Below, piece by piece: positions 1 to 9,150 of a DNA stretch of 64,000 nucleotides. Numbering within the stretch: the first letter of the stretch is position 1; the number at the start of each line of letters is the position of its first letter. The position numbers and the translations under genes were made by a program. The stretch is from Pelolinea sp. (GTDB lineage Bacteria > Chloroflexota > Anaerolineae > Anaerolineales > Anaerolineaceae): positions 122,521-186,520 of the forward strand of contig JAUYCC010000053.1 in the NCBI GenBank assembly GCA_030692365.1, in the 5' to 3' direction. The notes under the pieces were generated by a model. That model saw only the letters and a list, made by a program, of their open reading frames with translations. It searched no databases and had not been told where the DNA came from.

Positions 1-172
1 GTAGATGGCGTTCAAGCTCTGTAGAGGCTCCAAAGGTTTCCACCTGATGACCTGATTGATTTAAAGCAGATGCTATAGATGACGTAACCAGGTTATGATA
101 TGAATTGATAATACTTGATTCATCATTCTGGTAATTTTCAAGAACCGGATCGTAGATGATAACAATTTTCAT
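1..172 (-). CDS. Partial protein, N-terminus only (possibly ATP-grasp/Ddl-like)
   Basis: A reading frame on the minus strand starts with ATG at 172 and runs off the left edge of the window. About 57 residues are visible, beginning MKIVIIYDPVLENYQ. A hydrophobic beta strand followed by a Tyr-Asp-Pro turn and a helix ending in 'SGHQVETFGA' looks like the first Rossmann-like half of a D-alanine-D-alanine ligase or another ATP-grasp enzyme. This is only a resemblance, since no catalytic part is visible. It diverges from the tRNA-Arg gene. Confidence 0.45.
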   Translation of the reverse strand, partial: MKIVIIYDPVLENYQNDESSIINSYHNLVTSSIASALNQSGHQVETFGASTELERHL

Positions 173-322
173 TTCGTTGGTTTCATTATAATTTCATGTA
201 AGGATAAAAATACCTCAAAATAATGTTTTGTTGATCGAACAAAGTTGAAATCCATACCAATAATTTTTGTCTAATGTATAATATCCGCGCGTTTTGAAAT
301 TTAACAAATCTATATGGTTTAA

Positions 323-370
323 CCTTCAGATTGTATAAGATAATATCGAAAACAAATCTTATACCGAAGG
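323..370. repeat. Long imperfect inverted repeat before tRNA-Arg
   Basis: GTATAAGAT (333-341) is repeated inverted as ATCTTATAC (356-364), and the flanking CCTTC (323-327) pairs with GAAGG (366-370). The hairpin ends six bases before the tRNA acceptor stem. No T-run follows it. The stretch 173-322 is AT-rich and holds no gene; the only possible promoter element I see there is a TATAAT near 280. Confidence 0.5.
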
Positions 371-375
371 CACAA

Positions 376-449
376 GCCCTCGTAGCGCAATTGGACAGCG
401 CATCGGACTTCTAATCCGGAGGTTGTGGGTTCGAGCCCCACCGAGGGCG
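376..449 (+). tRNA. tRNA-Arg (anticodon TCT)
   Basis: The cloverleaf folds completely. The acceptor stem is GCCCTCG/CGAGGGC, the D stem GCGC/GCGC, the anticodon stem TCGGA/TCCGG around loop CTTCTAA, and the T stem GTGGG/CCCAC around TTCGAGC. The anticodon TCT reads AGA and AGG. No CCA is encoded. The thiol peroxidase start codon lies 22 bases downstream, so the two may share a transcript. Confidence 0.96.
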
Positions 450-471
450 CTGTTTTTAGAAAGGACTGGCA

Positions 472-996
472 ATGATAGAACGCAAAGGGATTATAGAATT
501 CAAGGGAAAGCAAGTCAGCATGTCAGGCATGGATGTCGCTCCAGGGGAAAAAGCGAAGGAATTTCGTATTATGAAGCAAGATTGGTCAGAAATCTCCCTG
601 TTGGGAGCGACAAAAGGCAAGGTTCGCATTTTCGCGGCCGTTCCGTCACTGGATACCTCAGTATGTGACCGCGAAACACGGCGTTTCAATATGGAAGCTG
701 CTGCTTTGGACAAGGACATCGTAATTGTTGTGTTAAGTATGGACCTGCCCTTCGCTCAGGAACGCTGGTGCGGCGCCGCTGGAGTAGACCAGGTAATGAT
801 TGTATCTGACCATAAATATGCGGAATTTGGCGAAAATTATGCCTGCCTGATGGTTGAGCCCAGGTTGTTGCGTCGAGCGGTTTTCATCGTTGATAAACAC
901 AATGTAATTCGCTATGCGAAATATATGCCTGCCCTGAATGAAGAACCAGATTATTCCGAGGTGTTGGCAGAAGCAAAGTTCGTTTTGCAGAAATAA
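472..996 (+). CDS. tpx: Thiol peroxidase (atypical 2-Cys peroxiredoxin)
   Basis: 174 residues, the usual Tpx length. It reduces hydroperoxides in the cytoplasm using thioredoxin. The peroxidatic cysteine is Cys65 in the family motif PSLDTSVCD, and the resolving cysteine is Cys100 in RWCGAAG. The conserved substrate-pocket Arg follows in the C-terminal half (RRAVFIVD). The start at 472 fits the family N-terminus and has a purine-rich AGAAAGGA just upstream. It directly follows tRNA-Arg and precedes hsp20 and lon, forming an oxidative/protein-stress group. Assignment to Tpx rather than another peroxiredoxin class rests on the Cys65-Cys100 spacing and the PSLDT motif. Confidence 0.93.
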   Translation: MIERKGIIEFKGKQVSMSGMDVAPGEKAKEFRIMKQDWSEISLLGATKGKVRIFAAVPSLDTSVCDRETRRFNMEAAALDKDIVIVVLSMDLPFAQERWCGAAGVDQVMIVSDHKYAEFGENYACLMVEPRLLRRAVFIVDKHNVIRYAKYMPALNEEPDYSEVLAEAKFVLQK

Positions 997-1019
997 ATTA
1001 GTTTAACTGGAGTGGAAAA

Positions 1020-1415
1020 ATGAGTGAGGAAAAAAGGGTAACCGCGTTTACCGCCCGAATCCTGAAGCTCGAAATAACACCACATTCCCATGCCTGGCGC
1101 CCGCCGACCGATCTTTTTGAAACTGAGACAGAATTTATCGTCCGGGTTGAGATCGCCGGATTGTCGGAAAATGATTTTTCAGTGAATTACGACAGAAATA
1201 TGCTGGTTGTTTTGGGAAAACGTTCAACACTTGACTCAAAATGCGCTTATCACCGTATGGAAATCCCCTATGGTGAATTTTCCACGCGTATCCCATTGCC
1301 CGAAGAGGCGGATATCAGGCGCGCATCAGCTGAATATGAAAACGGTTTTTTAACCATTCGTGTTCCGCGATCTAAACCAGTAAATATCAAAATTTCTTCT
1401 GAAGAGGAATCCTGA
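1020..1415 (+). CDS. Small heat shock protein, Hsp20/alpha-crystallin family
   Basis: 131 residues with an alpha-crystallin domain at about 28-125. Visible landmarks are 'PPTDLFETETEFIVRVEIAG' at the domain start and 'YENGFLTIRVPRS', the A-x-x-x-N-G-x-L-x-I/V signature, near the end. It is an ATP-independent holdase that binds unfolding proteins. A GGAG site lies seven bases before the ATG. Its TGA overlaps the ATG of the downstream Lon gene (TGATG), so the two are translationally coupled, which suggests a joint holdase/protease stress response. The C-terminal IxI tail motif seen in many family members is not evident. Confidence 0.9.
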   Translation: MSEEKRVTAFTARILKLEITPHSHAWRPPTDLFETETEFIVRVEIAGLSENDFSVNYDRNMLVVLGKRSTLDSKCAYHRMEIPYGEFSTRIPLPEEADIRRASAEYENGFLTIRVPRSKPVNIKISSEEES

Positions 1416-3943
1416 TGCCAGCCAGCCGTTGGAATATTGATTTTCACGAAATTATGGAATGGGTGATCAGGGGGGAACAGGAGTTTTCCCAGATGCTCCT
1501 GAATTTTGATCTTGAGGATGCAAATCAATCCAATATCCAAACACTTAGTGAGAGCAGCGCCCAATCCGCAGAAAAGACGGAATTTCCCAAAGTCATTCCG
1601 ATCCTACCTCTACGCGGGCTTGTGGTATATCCGCAAACAGCCGTTCCCCTGACTATTGGTCAACCCCGTTCAATTCGCTTGGTAGATGAAGCGGTTTCAA
1701 GTGAACGCTGGGTCGGTCTGGTCACCTCACGTGACGAACAGAAAGAAAACCCCGATCCTTCAGACCTTTTTGAGTATGGCACTGCAGCCATCATCCACCG
1801 CTTGTTTCGCGCCCCTGATGGTACCATTCGCCTACTTGTACAAGGAATTTCAAGGTTTAAGATCAAGAAGTTTACTCAGGATTCTCCATATCTGAAAGCA
1901 GAAGTTGAACCTTCCCGGGAAGTGGTTGAAAAAGGTATAAAAATTGACGCACTTTCCAGAAATGTGCGGGATCAATTCATTCACATCGCGGAATTAATCC
2001 CTTCCATTCCCCGTGAATTGGTCGCGACGGTCAGCAGCATGAATAACCCGCTTCAGATCGCATATAACATTGCTAACCTGCAGCGAATTGACTTGCCAAT
2101 TTCACAGAAAATCCTTGAAGCAGACTCCACGGCAACAAAACTGCGCCTTCTTGTCGGTATCCTGACCAAAGAAACTGAGGTACTGGACCTTGGCAGGAAA
2201 ATCCAGGATGAAGCTCGCGAAGAGATTGAAAAAGTCCAAAAAGAGTACTACCTGCGTGAGCAAATGAAGGCCATTCAGAAAGAACTGGGTGAAGGAGATA
2301 CACGCGCAGCTGAAGTTAATGAATTTCGAGAAAAAATCAAAGCCTGTAAAATGCCTGAGGAGGCTGAAAAACAGGCGCTGCGGGAATTAGACCGCCTTGA
2401 TAGTCTTCCAGCGGCAGCCGCTGAATATGGCGTGATACGCACCTATCTTGAATGGCTGGTCTCCCTCCCCTGGTCTGTTACGACAAATGAGGTTCTGGAT
2501 ATTAATTCAGCCAAAAAAGTGCTTGACGGTGACCATTACGGGTTAAAAGACGTAAAGGATCGTATTCTTGAATATTTGGTGGTCAGGAAATTACGCATAG
2601 AGCGAAAAAATGACCTTGCTAAAGAACGCAGAGCGGATGAGATCCGGAAGGAACGCGAAGGCGTCATTCTGTGCTTTATAGGCCCTCCTGGTGTTGGAAA
2701 AACTTCACTCGGACAATCCATCGCCAAAGCATTGAACCGGAAATTTATCAGAGCTTCGTTAGGAGGTATTCGCGACGAGGCAGAGATACGCGGTCACCGG
2801 CGAACATATATCGGCGCCATGCCTGGCCGTATTCTACAGTCACTCAGGCGGGTAGAGTCAAAAAATCCTGTATTTATGCTGGATGAAATTGACAAACTCA
2901 CGTTTGATTATCACGGCGATCCAGCTTCAGCTTTGCTGGAAGCGCTGGACCCAGAACAAAACTTTGAATTTCGTGATAATTACCTCGAGGTGGCATTTGA
3001 CCTTTCCCAGGTGATGTTCATCACGACCGCCAATACTTTAGAAACCATACCTGCCCCGCTACTGGACAGAATGGAAATTATCCGTATCGCTGGTTATACC
3101 GAGCACGAAAAACTTCAAATAGCCAATGGATACCTCACCCCGCGCCAATTGAGGGAAAACGGGCTGCTATCACATGAATTGAAGTTCAAGGATGAAGCGC
3201 TGTTGGAGATAATCCGTTCTTACACGCGTGAATCAGGTGTACGAAATTTGGAACGTGAAATCGGATCGGTTTGCCGCAAAGTTGTGACGATCTGTGAGAC
3301 AGAAAAAAGGAATATCCGAGTGATCACAAAAAAGCTTGTGCATGAATTACTCGGAAAACCCAAATATAAACCAGCAGAAGAAATAATTAAGCGCACCTCT
3401 ATCCCGGGGGTTGCCATCGGCTTGGCCTGGACACCCACTGGCGGTGAGATTTTGTTTATTGAAGCGACAAGCATGGAAGGCAAAGGAAATTTGATCATAA
3501 CAGGGTCGATAGGCGACGTTATGAAAGAATCAGCGCAGGCAGCTTTTTCTTACCTTCGGTCGCACATAAAGGATTACGGCATCAGCGCTGAAACGCTGGA
3601 GAACAAGGACATTCATATTCATGTTCCAGCCGGCGCCCAGCCAAAGGATGGACCTTCCGCTGGGGTTACCATCACAACAGCCTTGGCGTCTTTATTTACT
3701 GGAAAACCAGTTGACTTCCACACCTGCATGACCGGTGAAATTACACTTCGCGGGCAAATTTTGCCAGTAGGCGGCATCAAGGAAAAACTCCTAGCTGCTC
3801 ATAGGGCAGGATTAAAAAAGGTATTCTTGCCCAAGGAAAATGAAATTGACCTGGATGAGTTGCCCGAAGAGATCAGAAAAGACCTGCAGATAATCCCGGT
3901 AAATACTATTAGTGAGGTAATTCATCAGGCGCTAACGAACTAA
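1415..3943 (+). CDS. lon: ATP-dependent Lon protease (first copy)
   Basis: 842 residues. After a non-conserved leader of about 60 residues comes the LON substrate-binding domain (about 62-255), a coiled-coil linker, an AAA+ module with Walker [10 protein letters not shown] and Walker [11 protein letters not shown], and the C-terminal protease domain. The catalytic Ser is in DGPSAGVTI and the catalytic Lys in [14 protein letters not shown]. It is a cytoplasmic hexamer that degrades damaged and regulatory proteins. The start overlaps the hsp20 stop and has an AGGA site. A second lon lies at 14346-16748. The leader is longer than in E. coli Lon, so an internal start such as the Met at residue 14 or 27 cannot be excluded. 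Confidence 0.96.
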   Translation: MPASRWNIDFHEIMEWVIRGEQEFSQMLLNFDLEDANQSNIQTLSESSAQSAEKTEFPKVIPILPLRGLVVYPQTAVPLTIGQPRSIRLVDEAVSSERWVGLVTSRDEQKENPDPSDLFEYGTAAIIHRLFRAPDGTIRLLVQGISRFKIKKFTQDSPYLKAEVEPSREVVEKGIKIDALSRNVRDQFIHIAELIPSIPRELVATVSSMNNPLQIAYNIANLQRIDLPISQKILEADSTATKLRLLVGILTKETEVLDLGRKIQDEAREEIEKVQKEYYLREQMKAIQKELGEGDTRAAEVNEFREKIKACKMPEEAEKQALRELDRLDSLPAAAAEYGVIRTYLEWLVSLPWSVTTNEVLDINSAKKVLDGDHYGLKDVKDRILEYLVVRKLRIERKNDLAKERRADEIRKEREGVILCFIGPPGVGKTSLGQSIAKALNRKFIRASLGGIRDEAEIRGHRRTYIGAMPGRILQSLRRVESKNPVFMLDEIDKLTFDYHGDPASALLEALDPEQNFEFRDNYLEVAFDLSQVMFITTANTLETIPAPLLDRMEIIRIAGYTEHEKLQIANGYLTPRQLRENGLLSHELKFKDEALLEIIRSYTRESGVRNLEREIGSVCRKVVTICETEKRNIRVITKKLVHELLGKPKYKPAEEIIKRTSIPGVAIGLAWTPTGGEILFIEATSMEGKGNLIITGSIGDVMKESAQAAFSYLRSHIKDYGISAETLENKDIHIHVPAGAQPKDGPSAGVTITTALASLFTGKPVDFHTCMTGEITLRGQILPVGGIKEKLLAAHRAGLKKVFLPKENEIDLDELPEEIRKDLQIIPVNTISEVIHQALTN

Positions 3944-5199
3944 CCAGCGAATAAGACCTTTTCAAGGTCATCACCGTAGGAAATTCTAATTGTAGAACCG
4001 GATGGTTTATTCCTTATACCATCCGGATTATTATTGATTGACTGGAATGTGTTGTTTTCCAGAATTACAGACAGCACTTGAAATCCTTTTCTGTGCAGCA
4101 TTTCCATAATAATTTCATTTGGTTGGTCGAGATAAGTAGTAATCAGTATCAATGCGCTTCCCTTGGATATGTTCTTGACCTGTTTTTCAATTAATTGCTC
4201 AAAAGGTAATGAACCTTTATCCTTGATAGTTGCCAGCCTTTCAAAAATTTTATTTAATTGGCGATGCCCTTTTTCAGGTGGCAGGATATATGCGCTTTCG
4301 CTGGCACAGGCGAAGCCAACCGTAAGATTTCTTTCCAGGAAATATTTCGTAATGGACGCAGCAATACTTACGGCATATTCAAAGCTGTCTTTAGGTAACA
4401 GAAATTGATTGGTTTTTCGTATAGAAACATAATTACGGTCAATGGCTGGTTCGATAATTTCGTCTTGTCTGGCATATTTGCCTCTTTGGGCATCCAATAG
4501 AATCCAAACGCTTGATTGCGTGTCGTCATCAAACTCTTTGACCATTAATTTGTCGCGCTTGACAGTCATTGGCCAATGGACCCGGTTTAAGGGGTCACCG
4601 GGAAAATACTCCCGCACTCCTGCGGCTTGCGGGGTAGTATGGGTTGTTTGAAGCCGCAACGCCGCGCCGCCAGTCTTATCCGCTGGAAGGAGTGGAAAGC
4701 GGTGCAATTTGCTTATTTTTGGGTAAACAATAAGACTGTTTTTATGTTGAAATATCTTCGAACAAGTAAAAAGTCCGAATGGATCACCAGAAATCAATTC
4801 AGTAGGACCAAGAAAGTAAAAACCTCGCTTATTTAAGACGACTGTGGATGAGAAGAGACTTATTTTATTTGTGCCAAGACCTGTAATAACCCTTGAACTT
4901 ATTTTTGCAAGTAATTCTGAATGGTCTTGAATTTCTAACCAAAATTTTGGGATTTTGGAATTATTCTTTATCTCAAGCCTTTCATCAAAGGTTTTCCCGA
5001 TTTCAAGGATTTTTTTTCTTGAAAAACGATTGACTTGAATATCCTTTAGAGAATTGTTACTTGTGACCCAAGAAAAAATAATGACCAGCAATAATTCAAT
5101 CCATAAACTCAACAATAATTCGTCAAAGAATATAATCCAAAAAATAAATAGAACTATTGATATTAATGCAATGACATAAAAGCGGTTATTGATGCGCAT
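3940..5199 (-). CDS. DUF58 domain membrane protein
   Basis: 419 residues. Two hydrophobic segments at about 8-45 anchor it. A soluble part follows that carries the DUF58 signature around 'PLNRVHWPMTVKRDKLMVKEF' and a von Willebrand A-like half with 'SSVWILLDAQ'. DUF58 proteins are usually encoded directly after a MoxR ATPase, as here (7-base gap), and are thought to be clients or partners of that chaperone-like ATPase in envelope maintenance. The molecular function is not known. The gene is convergent with lon and overlaps its last four bases. Confidence 0.88.
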   Translation of the reverse strand: MRINNRFYVIALISIVLFIFWIIFFDELLLSLWIELLLVIIFSWVTSNNSLKDIQVNRFSRKKILEIGKTFDERLEIKNNSKIPKFWLEIQDHSELLAKISSRVITGLGTNKISLFSSTVVLNKRGFYFLGPTELISGDPFGLFTCSKIFQHKNSLIVYPKISKLHRFPLLPADKTGGAALRLQTTHTTPQAAGVREYFPGDPLNRVHWPMTVKRDKLMVKEFDDDTQSSVWILLDAQRGKYARQDEIIEPAIDRNYVSIRKTNQFLLPKDSFEYAVSIAASITKYFLERNLTVGFACASESAYILPPEKGHRQLNKIFERLATIKDKGSLPFEQLIEKQVKNISKGSALILITTYLDQPNEIIMEMLHRKGFQVLSVILENNTFQSINNNPDGIRNKPSGSTIRISYGDDLEKVLFAG

Positions 5200-5206
5200 C
5201 CATCAC

Positions 5207-6151
5207 TTACCCGCCAGGAACTGGAACTTGTGATATCAACTCCTCAACCATTCCTTCAGGTTCAAAATCTCTTAATCTGGTTGAAGGTACAGGGATTATT
5301 CTATGCGCAAGAGCATAGGGAGAGACATATTTAATATCATCGGGAGTTACAAAATCTCGGCCGAGGAAAGCTGCTCTGCATTGTCCTAAACGGTAAAGTG
5401 CCAGGCTTCCGCGAGGAGAAGCCCCCAGATAGATTTCCTCATTTTCTCGAGTTTGCTTGATGATAGTAACTATATATTTTTCAATCTTATCTGATACATG
5501 GACAGATTTTATCTCTTCCTGAACTTTAATGATTTCATTAACCTCTGCTACTGGTTGTATGCTTTCAATCGGGTGGCTTAATTTTTGAGACCTTAACATA
5601 GCCATTTCAGCGTCATTATCAGGATACCCAACTTTCAGGCGAATGAGAAATCGGTCTAATTGGGCTTCGGGAAGTGAAAAGGTGCCTTCATAATCAATTG
5701 GGTTCTGGGTGGCAATTACCATAAATAATTCTGGTAAATGATGAGTTTTTCCATCCACCGTCACCTGTTTTTCTTCCATCGCTTCTAAAAGCGCAGATTG
5801 GGTTTTCGGGGTGGCACGATTAATTTCATCAGCCAAAACGATATTCGCTTTTATTGGTCCAGGGCGAAATTCAAACTCCTTTGTGGCTTGGTTATAGATG
5901 GACAATCCTGTTACATCACTTGGAAGCATATCTGGGGTGAACTGAATGCGGCTAAATTCAGCTTCAAGCGACTTTGCCAGACATTTGGCAAGCATCGTCT
6001 TACCAGTTCCCGGTACATCTTCAATTAGCAAATGACCCTTACAAACCGCCGACATAATAACGAGGTCAATAACTTCAGGTTTTCCAAGAATGACTTTGCT
6101 GATATTTTCATGAAGTTTATTGCGAAATTCTTTAATAAGATCAATATTCAT
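5207..6151 (-). CDS. MoxR family AAA+ ATPase
   Basis: 314 residues, standard for MoxR. Walker A is DVPGTGKT (residues 45-52), Walker B is 'NIVLADEINRATPKTQSALLEAM', and sensor 1 is 'MVIATQNP'. The C-terminal lid domain has the typical 'GASPRGSLALYRLGQCRA' motif. MoxR ATPases act as chaperones that assemble or activate VWA/DUF58 protein complexes. It is the middle gene of an SH3-like protein - MoxR - DUF58 operon on the minus strand, with gaps of 24 and 7 bases. Confidence 0.94.
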   Translation of the reverse strand: MNIDLIKEFRNKLHENISKVILGKPEVIDLVIMSAVCKGHLLIEDVPGTGKTMLAKCLAKSLEAEFSRIQFTPDMLPSDVTGLSIYNQATKEFEFRPGPIKANIVLADEINRATPKTQSALLEAMEEKQVTVDGKTHHLPELFMVIATQNPIDYEGTFSLPEAQLDRFLIRLKVGYPDNDAEMAMLRSQKLSHPIESIQPVAEVNEIIKVQEEIKSVHVSDKIEKYIVTIIKQTRENEEIYLGASPRGSLALYRLGQCRAAFLGRDFVTPDDIKYVSPYALAHRIIPVPSTRLRDFEPEGMVEELISQVPVPGG

Positions 6152-6175
6152 GAATCCCTCAAATATATAATTGCA

Positions 6176-6652
6176 TTAGTTGGCTTTCATGTAATCTTGG
6201 ACTGACCATCCAACTTTTTTTGAATCGTTCAAGGATTCTATCCTCCACCAGATAAGGCTGTCTATAATCACCGGGCCGTCAATAATTTTAAATTGCTCCC
6301 CTTCTTGAGCTAGATAAATAGTTGATTGTCCGATCCCTGCGCCTGCACGCATTCGTAGTCCCTCATTCCCGGTGCCATTCACTTTGATTATCATTCCCAA
6401 TGCAATTACTCCCGGAATGGAAGGTGTATCCGTCGTTATTTGCTCGTTTGCCTGGTCTGAAATTTGCCCCAGCGAATTATTAGTGGCAGAAATTGGCGTT
6501 ATTTGTATATGAATTTTTTCACTGCTTTCAATAACGATATTTGGAAAGACCAAGTACTGCATAATCAACGTCAGACAACACAGGCAAATTCCAATTGTGC
6601 CTGCGGCGATAAAAACCATTTTGGTTATGAAGGGTTGGTTTTGTTCTGGCAT
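6176..6652 (-). CDS. Membrane-anchored SH3-like domain protein
   Basis: 158 residues from the ATG at 6652. A short N-terminal cytoplasmic stretch precedes one transmembrane helix at about 13-36. A low-complexity linker follows, then a C-terminal bacterial SH3-like domain with 'GLRMRAGAGIGQSTIYLAQEG' and 'WWRIESLNDSKKVGWSVQDYM'. Such domains often bind peptidoglycan or peptides. A longer frame reaches 6709, but a TATAAT -10 box (6665-6670, minus strand) lies inside that extension and supports 6652. It is the first gene before moxR and DUF58 and is divergent from the kinase gene. Its exact ligand is unknown. Confidence 0.78.
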   Translation of the reverse strand: MPEQNQPFITKMVFIAAGTIGICLCCLTLIMQYLVFPNIVIESSEKIHIQITPISATNNSLGQISDQANEQITTDTPSIPGVIALGMIIKVNGTGNEGLRMRAGAGIGQSTIYLAQEGEQFKIIDGPVIIDSLIWWRIESLNDSKKVGWSVQDYMKAN

Positions 6653-6664
6653 GTAATATAAAAA

Positions 6665-6699
6665 ATTATAATCCAGAGAAAAAAGCCAGATGATATAAT
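6665..6699. promoter_or_regulatory. Divergent -10 boxes of SH3-like and kinase genes
   Basis: On the plus strand TGATATAAT (extended -10, 6691-6699) ends only eight bases before the kinase ATG, so the transcript would be nearly or fully leaderless. On the minus strand TATAAT (6665-6670) lies 12 bases before the SH3-protein ATG. Neither gene has a Shine-Dalgarno sequence in the short space left. No good -35 hexamers are visible. Confidence 0.55.
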
Positions 6700-6707
6700 C
6701 CCCAATC

Positions 6708-7760
6708 ATGGATGACCTGACATCCTCATTCCCAATCGTAAATAACCGCTATCAGATTTTCAGCACCATCGCTACCGGTGGGATGTCTGTAATCTATAAT
6801 GCTCAGGATCTGATGCTCGAAAGAAAAGTAGCATTAAAGATTCTTAAAAAAGAGCTATCACGGGATCAAACCTTTCAAAATAAATTCCGTTCCGAGGCAA
6901 AAGCTTCTGCCAGCCTGATTCATCCGAATATCATCACAACCTTTGATTTTGGGTTTGATGGCGACCGCCTTTATATTGTTATGGAATATATCGATGGCGC
7001 GGATTTGAAAACCATTATTAATCAAAACAGTCCGTTAAGCATCTCTCAAGCACTTGATTATCTACTTCAAGCTAGCAAGGGACTGGAATTCGCCCATCAA
7101 TCCGGTTTTGTTCATTGTGATGTCAAACCTCAGAATATGTTGGTTTCAAAAAGTGGCATATTGAAGATAACGGACTTTGGCATTGCGCGGGCATTGGACA
7201 CAATCTCAAGAGAGGAAAAGTATGATGTCGTATGGGGCTCACCTTATTATTTTTCGCCCGAGCAGGCTAGTGGAAAGGCACCTTCCCCCGCGACCGATGT
7301 CTATTCGCTTGGCATAATTGCCTATGAATTAGTGACGGGCAGGCTGCCATTCATTGCAGAAGATTCAGCTGAACTCGCCAGAATGCATCGCAGTGACCTT
7401 CCCATACCCCCAAAGGATATTAACGCCGAGATACCAGAATCTCTCAATCAGAGTATTTTGAAGGCATTATCCAAGGATCCTGCGAACCGATATCAAAACG
7501 GAGAAGAATTTCATCGTGAATTAATCAGTATTCAACAAATCCTTTACTCTTCACATTTAACACTCATTCCTGTAAAAAAACCTGAATCAATTCTCAAAAC
7601 TCATAAAGGTCAAATTCCTGAAATTCAGGAGGAAACTTCAAGCCCCAAAACAATGCAATTCTCTACAATTCTCATTGCGATCATGGCACTGCTTTTAGTT
7701 GGCGGCTTGATCCCGTTCTGGTTGTATATAATTCTTTCCATAAACTCTCTAAACAGGTGA
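6708..7760 (+). CDS. Hanks-type serine/threonine protein kinase with one TM helix
   Basis: 350 residues. The kinase domain spans about 14-275. It has a Gly-rich loop IATGGMSVIY, the ATP-anchoring Lys44 (VALKI), a catalytic loop HCDVKPQN, a DFG motif (ITDFGIA) and an APE-like YFSPEQ. The usual HRD arginine is Cys here, which makes it a non-RD kinase. A linker leads to one transmembrane helix at about 319-342 and a very short outer tail. There are no PASTA repeats, unlike PrkC/PknB. It precedes rpe, as prkC does in Bacillus, though rsgA is absent. A regulatory role in cell-wall or growth control is inferred from family only. Confidence 0.93.
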   Translation: MDDLTSSFPIVNNRYQIFSTIATGGMSVIYNAQDLMLERKVALKILKKELSRDQTFQNKFRSEAKASASLIHPNIITTFDFGFDGDRLYIVMEYIDGADLKTIINQNSPLSISQALDYLLQASKGLEFAHQSGFVHCDVKPQNMLVSKSGILKITDFGIARALDTISREEKYDVVWGSPYYFSPEQASGKAPSPATDVYSLGIIAYELVTGRLPFIAEDSAELARMHRSDLPIPPKDINAEIPESLNQSILKALSKDPANRYQNGEEFHRELISIQQILYSSHLTLIPVKKPESILKTHKGQIPEIQEETSSPKTMQFSTILIAIMALLLVGGLIPFWLYIILSINSLNR

Positions 7761-7763
7761 TAA

Positions 7764-8420
7764 ATGAAACAACAAATTCTTTCCGCTTCAATACTCAATT
7801 GCGACTTTTCTAAAATGGGTGAAGAAGTCCACACCGCAGAAGCTGCGGGTGTGGATTGGTTCCATTTGGACATCATGGACGGCCATTTTGTCCCGAACAT
7901 TTCTATCGGACCAGATATTGTTGTGATCATTCGAAAGCTCACCAAATTGCCTCTGGATACCCATTTAATGATCTCCAATCCGGATGATTTCATAGAAAGG
8001 TTCGCGGAGGCAGGTGCGGATAAGATCAGCGTTCATGTCGAAAATAATGCCAACATTCACAAGACTTTGCTCAATATACAAAAACTAAATAAAAAAGCAG
8101 GAATTGTGGTCAATCCTGGGACGCCTGTGGAAATGATCTACCCCTTATTGCATATGGTTGAATTTGTGTTGATGCTGACCGTCAACCCTGGTTTCGGAGG
8201 ACAAAAATTCCTGAGCGAAGTTCTGCTAAAAATTGCGACCCTTTCAAACAAGATTCAGGAATTAGGTCTGGATGTTGGGATTGAAGTGGATGGCGGAATT
8301 GATGAAAGAACAATTCCTATAACTCGTGAAGCGGGTGCTAATATTTTTGTCGCGGGATCATCAATTTATCGAAATACATTGGGCATAGAAGCAGCAGTAA
8401 AAAGGTTAAAATCAGTTTAA
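7764..8420 (+). CDS. rpe: Ribulose-phosphate 3-epimerase
   Basis: 218 residues, a TIM barrel of normal length. Family motifs are all present: 'WFHLDIMDGHFVPN' with metal-binding His and catalytic Asp, 'THLMI', 'LMLTVNPGFGGQKF', and 'EVDGGI' with the second catalytic Asp. It interconverts ribulose-5-phosphate and xylulose-5-phosphate in the pentose phosphate pathway. It starts three bases after the kinase gene, with AGGTGA as ribosome site, so the two are likely co-transcribed. A terminator hairpin follows directly. Confidence 0.97.
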   Translation: MKQQILSASILNCDFSKMGEEVHTAEAAGVDWFHLDIMDGHFVPNISIGPDIVVIIRKLTKLPLDTHLMISNPDDFIERFAEAGADKISVHVENNANIHKTLLNIQKLNKKAGIVVNPGTPVEMIYPLLHMVEFVLMLTVNPGFGGQKFLSEVLLKIATLSNKIQELGLDVGIEVDGGIDERTIPITREAGANIFVAGSSIYRNTLGIEAAVKRLKSV

Positions 8421-8424
8421 ATAT

Positions 8425-8454
8425 AAAGGCCTCCTTTTCTGGCGGCCTTTTGTT
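8425..8454 (+). terminator. Rho-independent terminator after rpe
   Basis: AAAGGCC (8425-8431) pairs with GGCCTTT (8444-8450) and is followed by TTGTT. It separates rpe from the convergent rpmB. The T-tract is short, and reading from the other side the downstream sequence is ATATTT, so termination of rpmB there is less certain. Confidence 0.75.
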
Positions 8455-8465
8455 AATTTTGAGAA

Positions 8466-8648
8466 TTAATTTACCTTGGATAAGGTTTTAATACATTTGG
8501 TGCACAAAACTTTGCGAACTTTTACACCATTTTCATATACCGAGACCTGCTGCAGATTCGGTTTAAATTTCCGGTTAGTTGCTCGCATGGAAAAACTACG
8601 ATTGTGACCAAAGGTGGTGGTTTTTCCACAGCTCTCACATTTTGCCAT
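8466..8648 (-). CDS. rpmB: 50S ribosomal protein L28 (zinc-binding form)
   Basis: 60 residues starting MAKCESCGK. The frame is open further upstream, but the ATG at 8648 has an AAAGGA site and gives the normal L28 N-terminus. Two CxxC pairs (Cys-Glu-Ser-Cys near the start and Cys-Thr-Lys-Cys near the end) form the zinc ribbon of the C+ type of L28. The gene lies on the minus strand between rpe and the Asp23-like gene, inverted relative to both neighbours. Confidence 0.95.
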   Translation of the reverse strand: MAKCESCGKTTTFGHNRSFSMRATNRKFKPNLQQVSVYENGVKVRKVLCTKCIKTLSKVN

Positions 8649-8754
8649 TGTTAGTTCCTTTCTTGAAAAGTTGCCTTTATAATAACAGGAAAGTAGTTTA
8701 CCATAATCCGTAACGATGGACAAGTGAAGTTGTTAAATATAAAAGGATTCAGCT

Positions 8755-9111
8755 ATGAGGCAAAAAATGGAAAAGTTAGGCACAATTAATATTTCATATC
8801 ATGCGATTGCGACAATAGCGTTCCAATCTGCCCTCGAATCCTATGGGGTTGTGGGATTGGCTAACGAAAATTTCGCGAGAGGATTATCCCGCTTCTTCTC
8901 CAAAGAACCTACCTCCGGTGTGATTGTACATGAGGATGAAGGCGGGATCTCTGTTGACCTGTACGTCATTATCGAATATGGCACACGCATTTCTTCTGTT
9001 GCCGAAAGCGTTTCTCATAGTGTTAAATTCAATATTGAAAGTATGACGGGTATTCCTGTCAAAGAAGTGAATGTCCACGTGCGTGGTCTGCGCGTGAGCG
9101 ATATGGATTAA
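8755..9111 (+). CDS. Asp23/Gls24 family protein
   Basis: 118 residues. It matches the Asp23/YloU family: an N-terminal 'ISYHAIATIAFQSALESYGVVG', a central 'SVDLYVIIEYGTRISSVAESV' and the ending 'VNVHVRGLRV'. In Firmicutes this protein is encoded directly before fakA (yloV), as here. Asp23-type proteins are linked to cell-envelope homeostasis and, in Staphylococcus, sit near the membrane; the biochemical role is unclear. The start at 8755 is preferred over the Met four codons later because AAGGA lies seven bases upstream. Confidence 0.88.
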   Translation: MRQKMEKLGTINISYHAIATIAFQSALESYGVVGLANENFARGLSRFFSKEPTSGVIVHEDEGGISVDLYVIIEYGTRISSVAESVSHSVKFNIESMTGIPVKEVNVHVRGLRVSDMD

Positions 9112-9150
9112 ATTATTTTTTTTTATTAATATTTTTAAGGAATTTTATTT

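Noticed and set aside
8649..8723. Longer form of L28 with 25 extra N-terminal residues
   Set aside because: The ATG at 8648 has a good ribosome site and gives the standard L28 start; the extension is not conserved in character.
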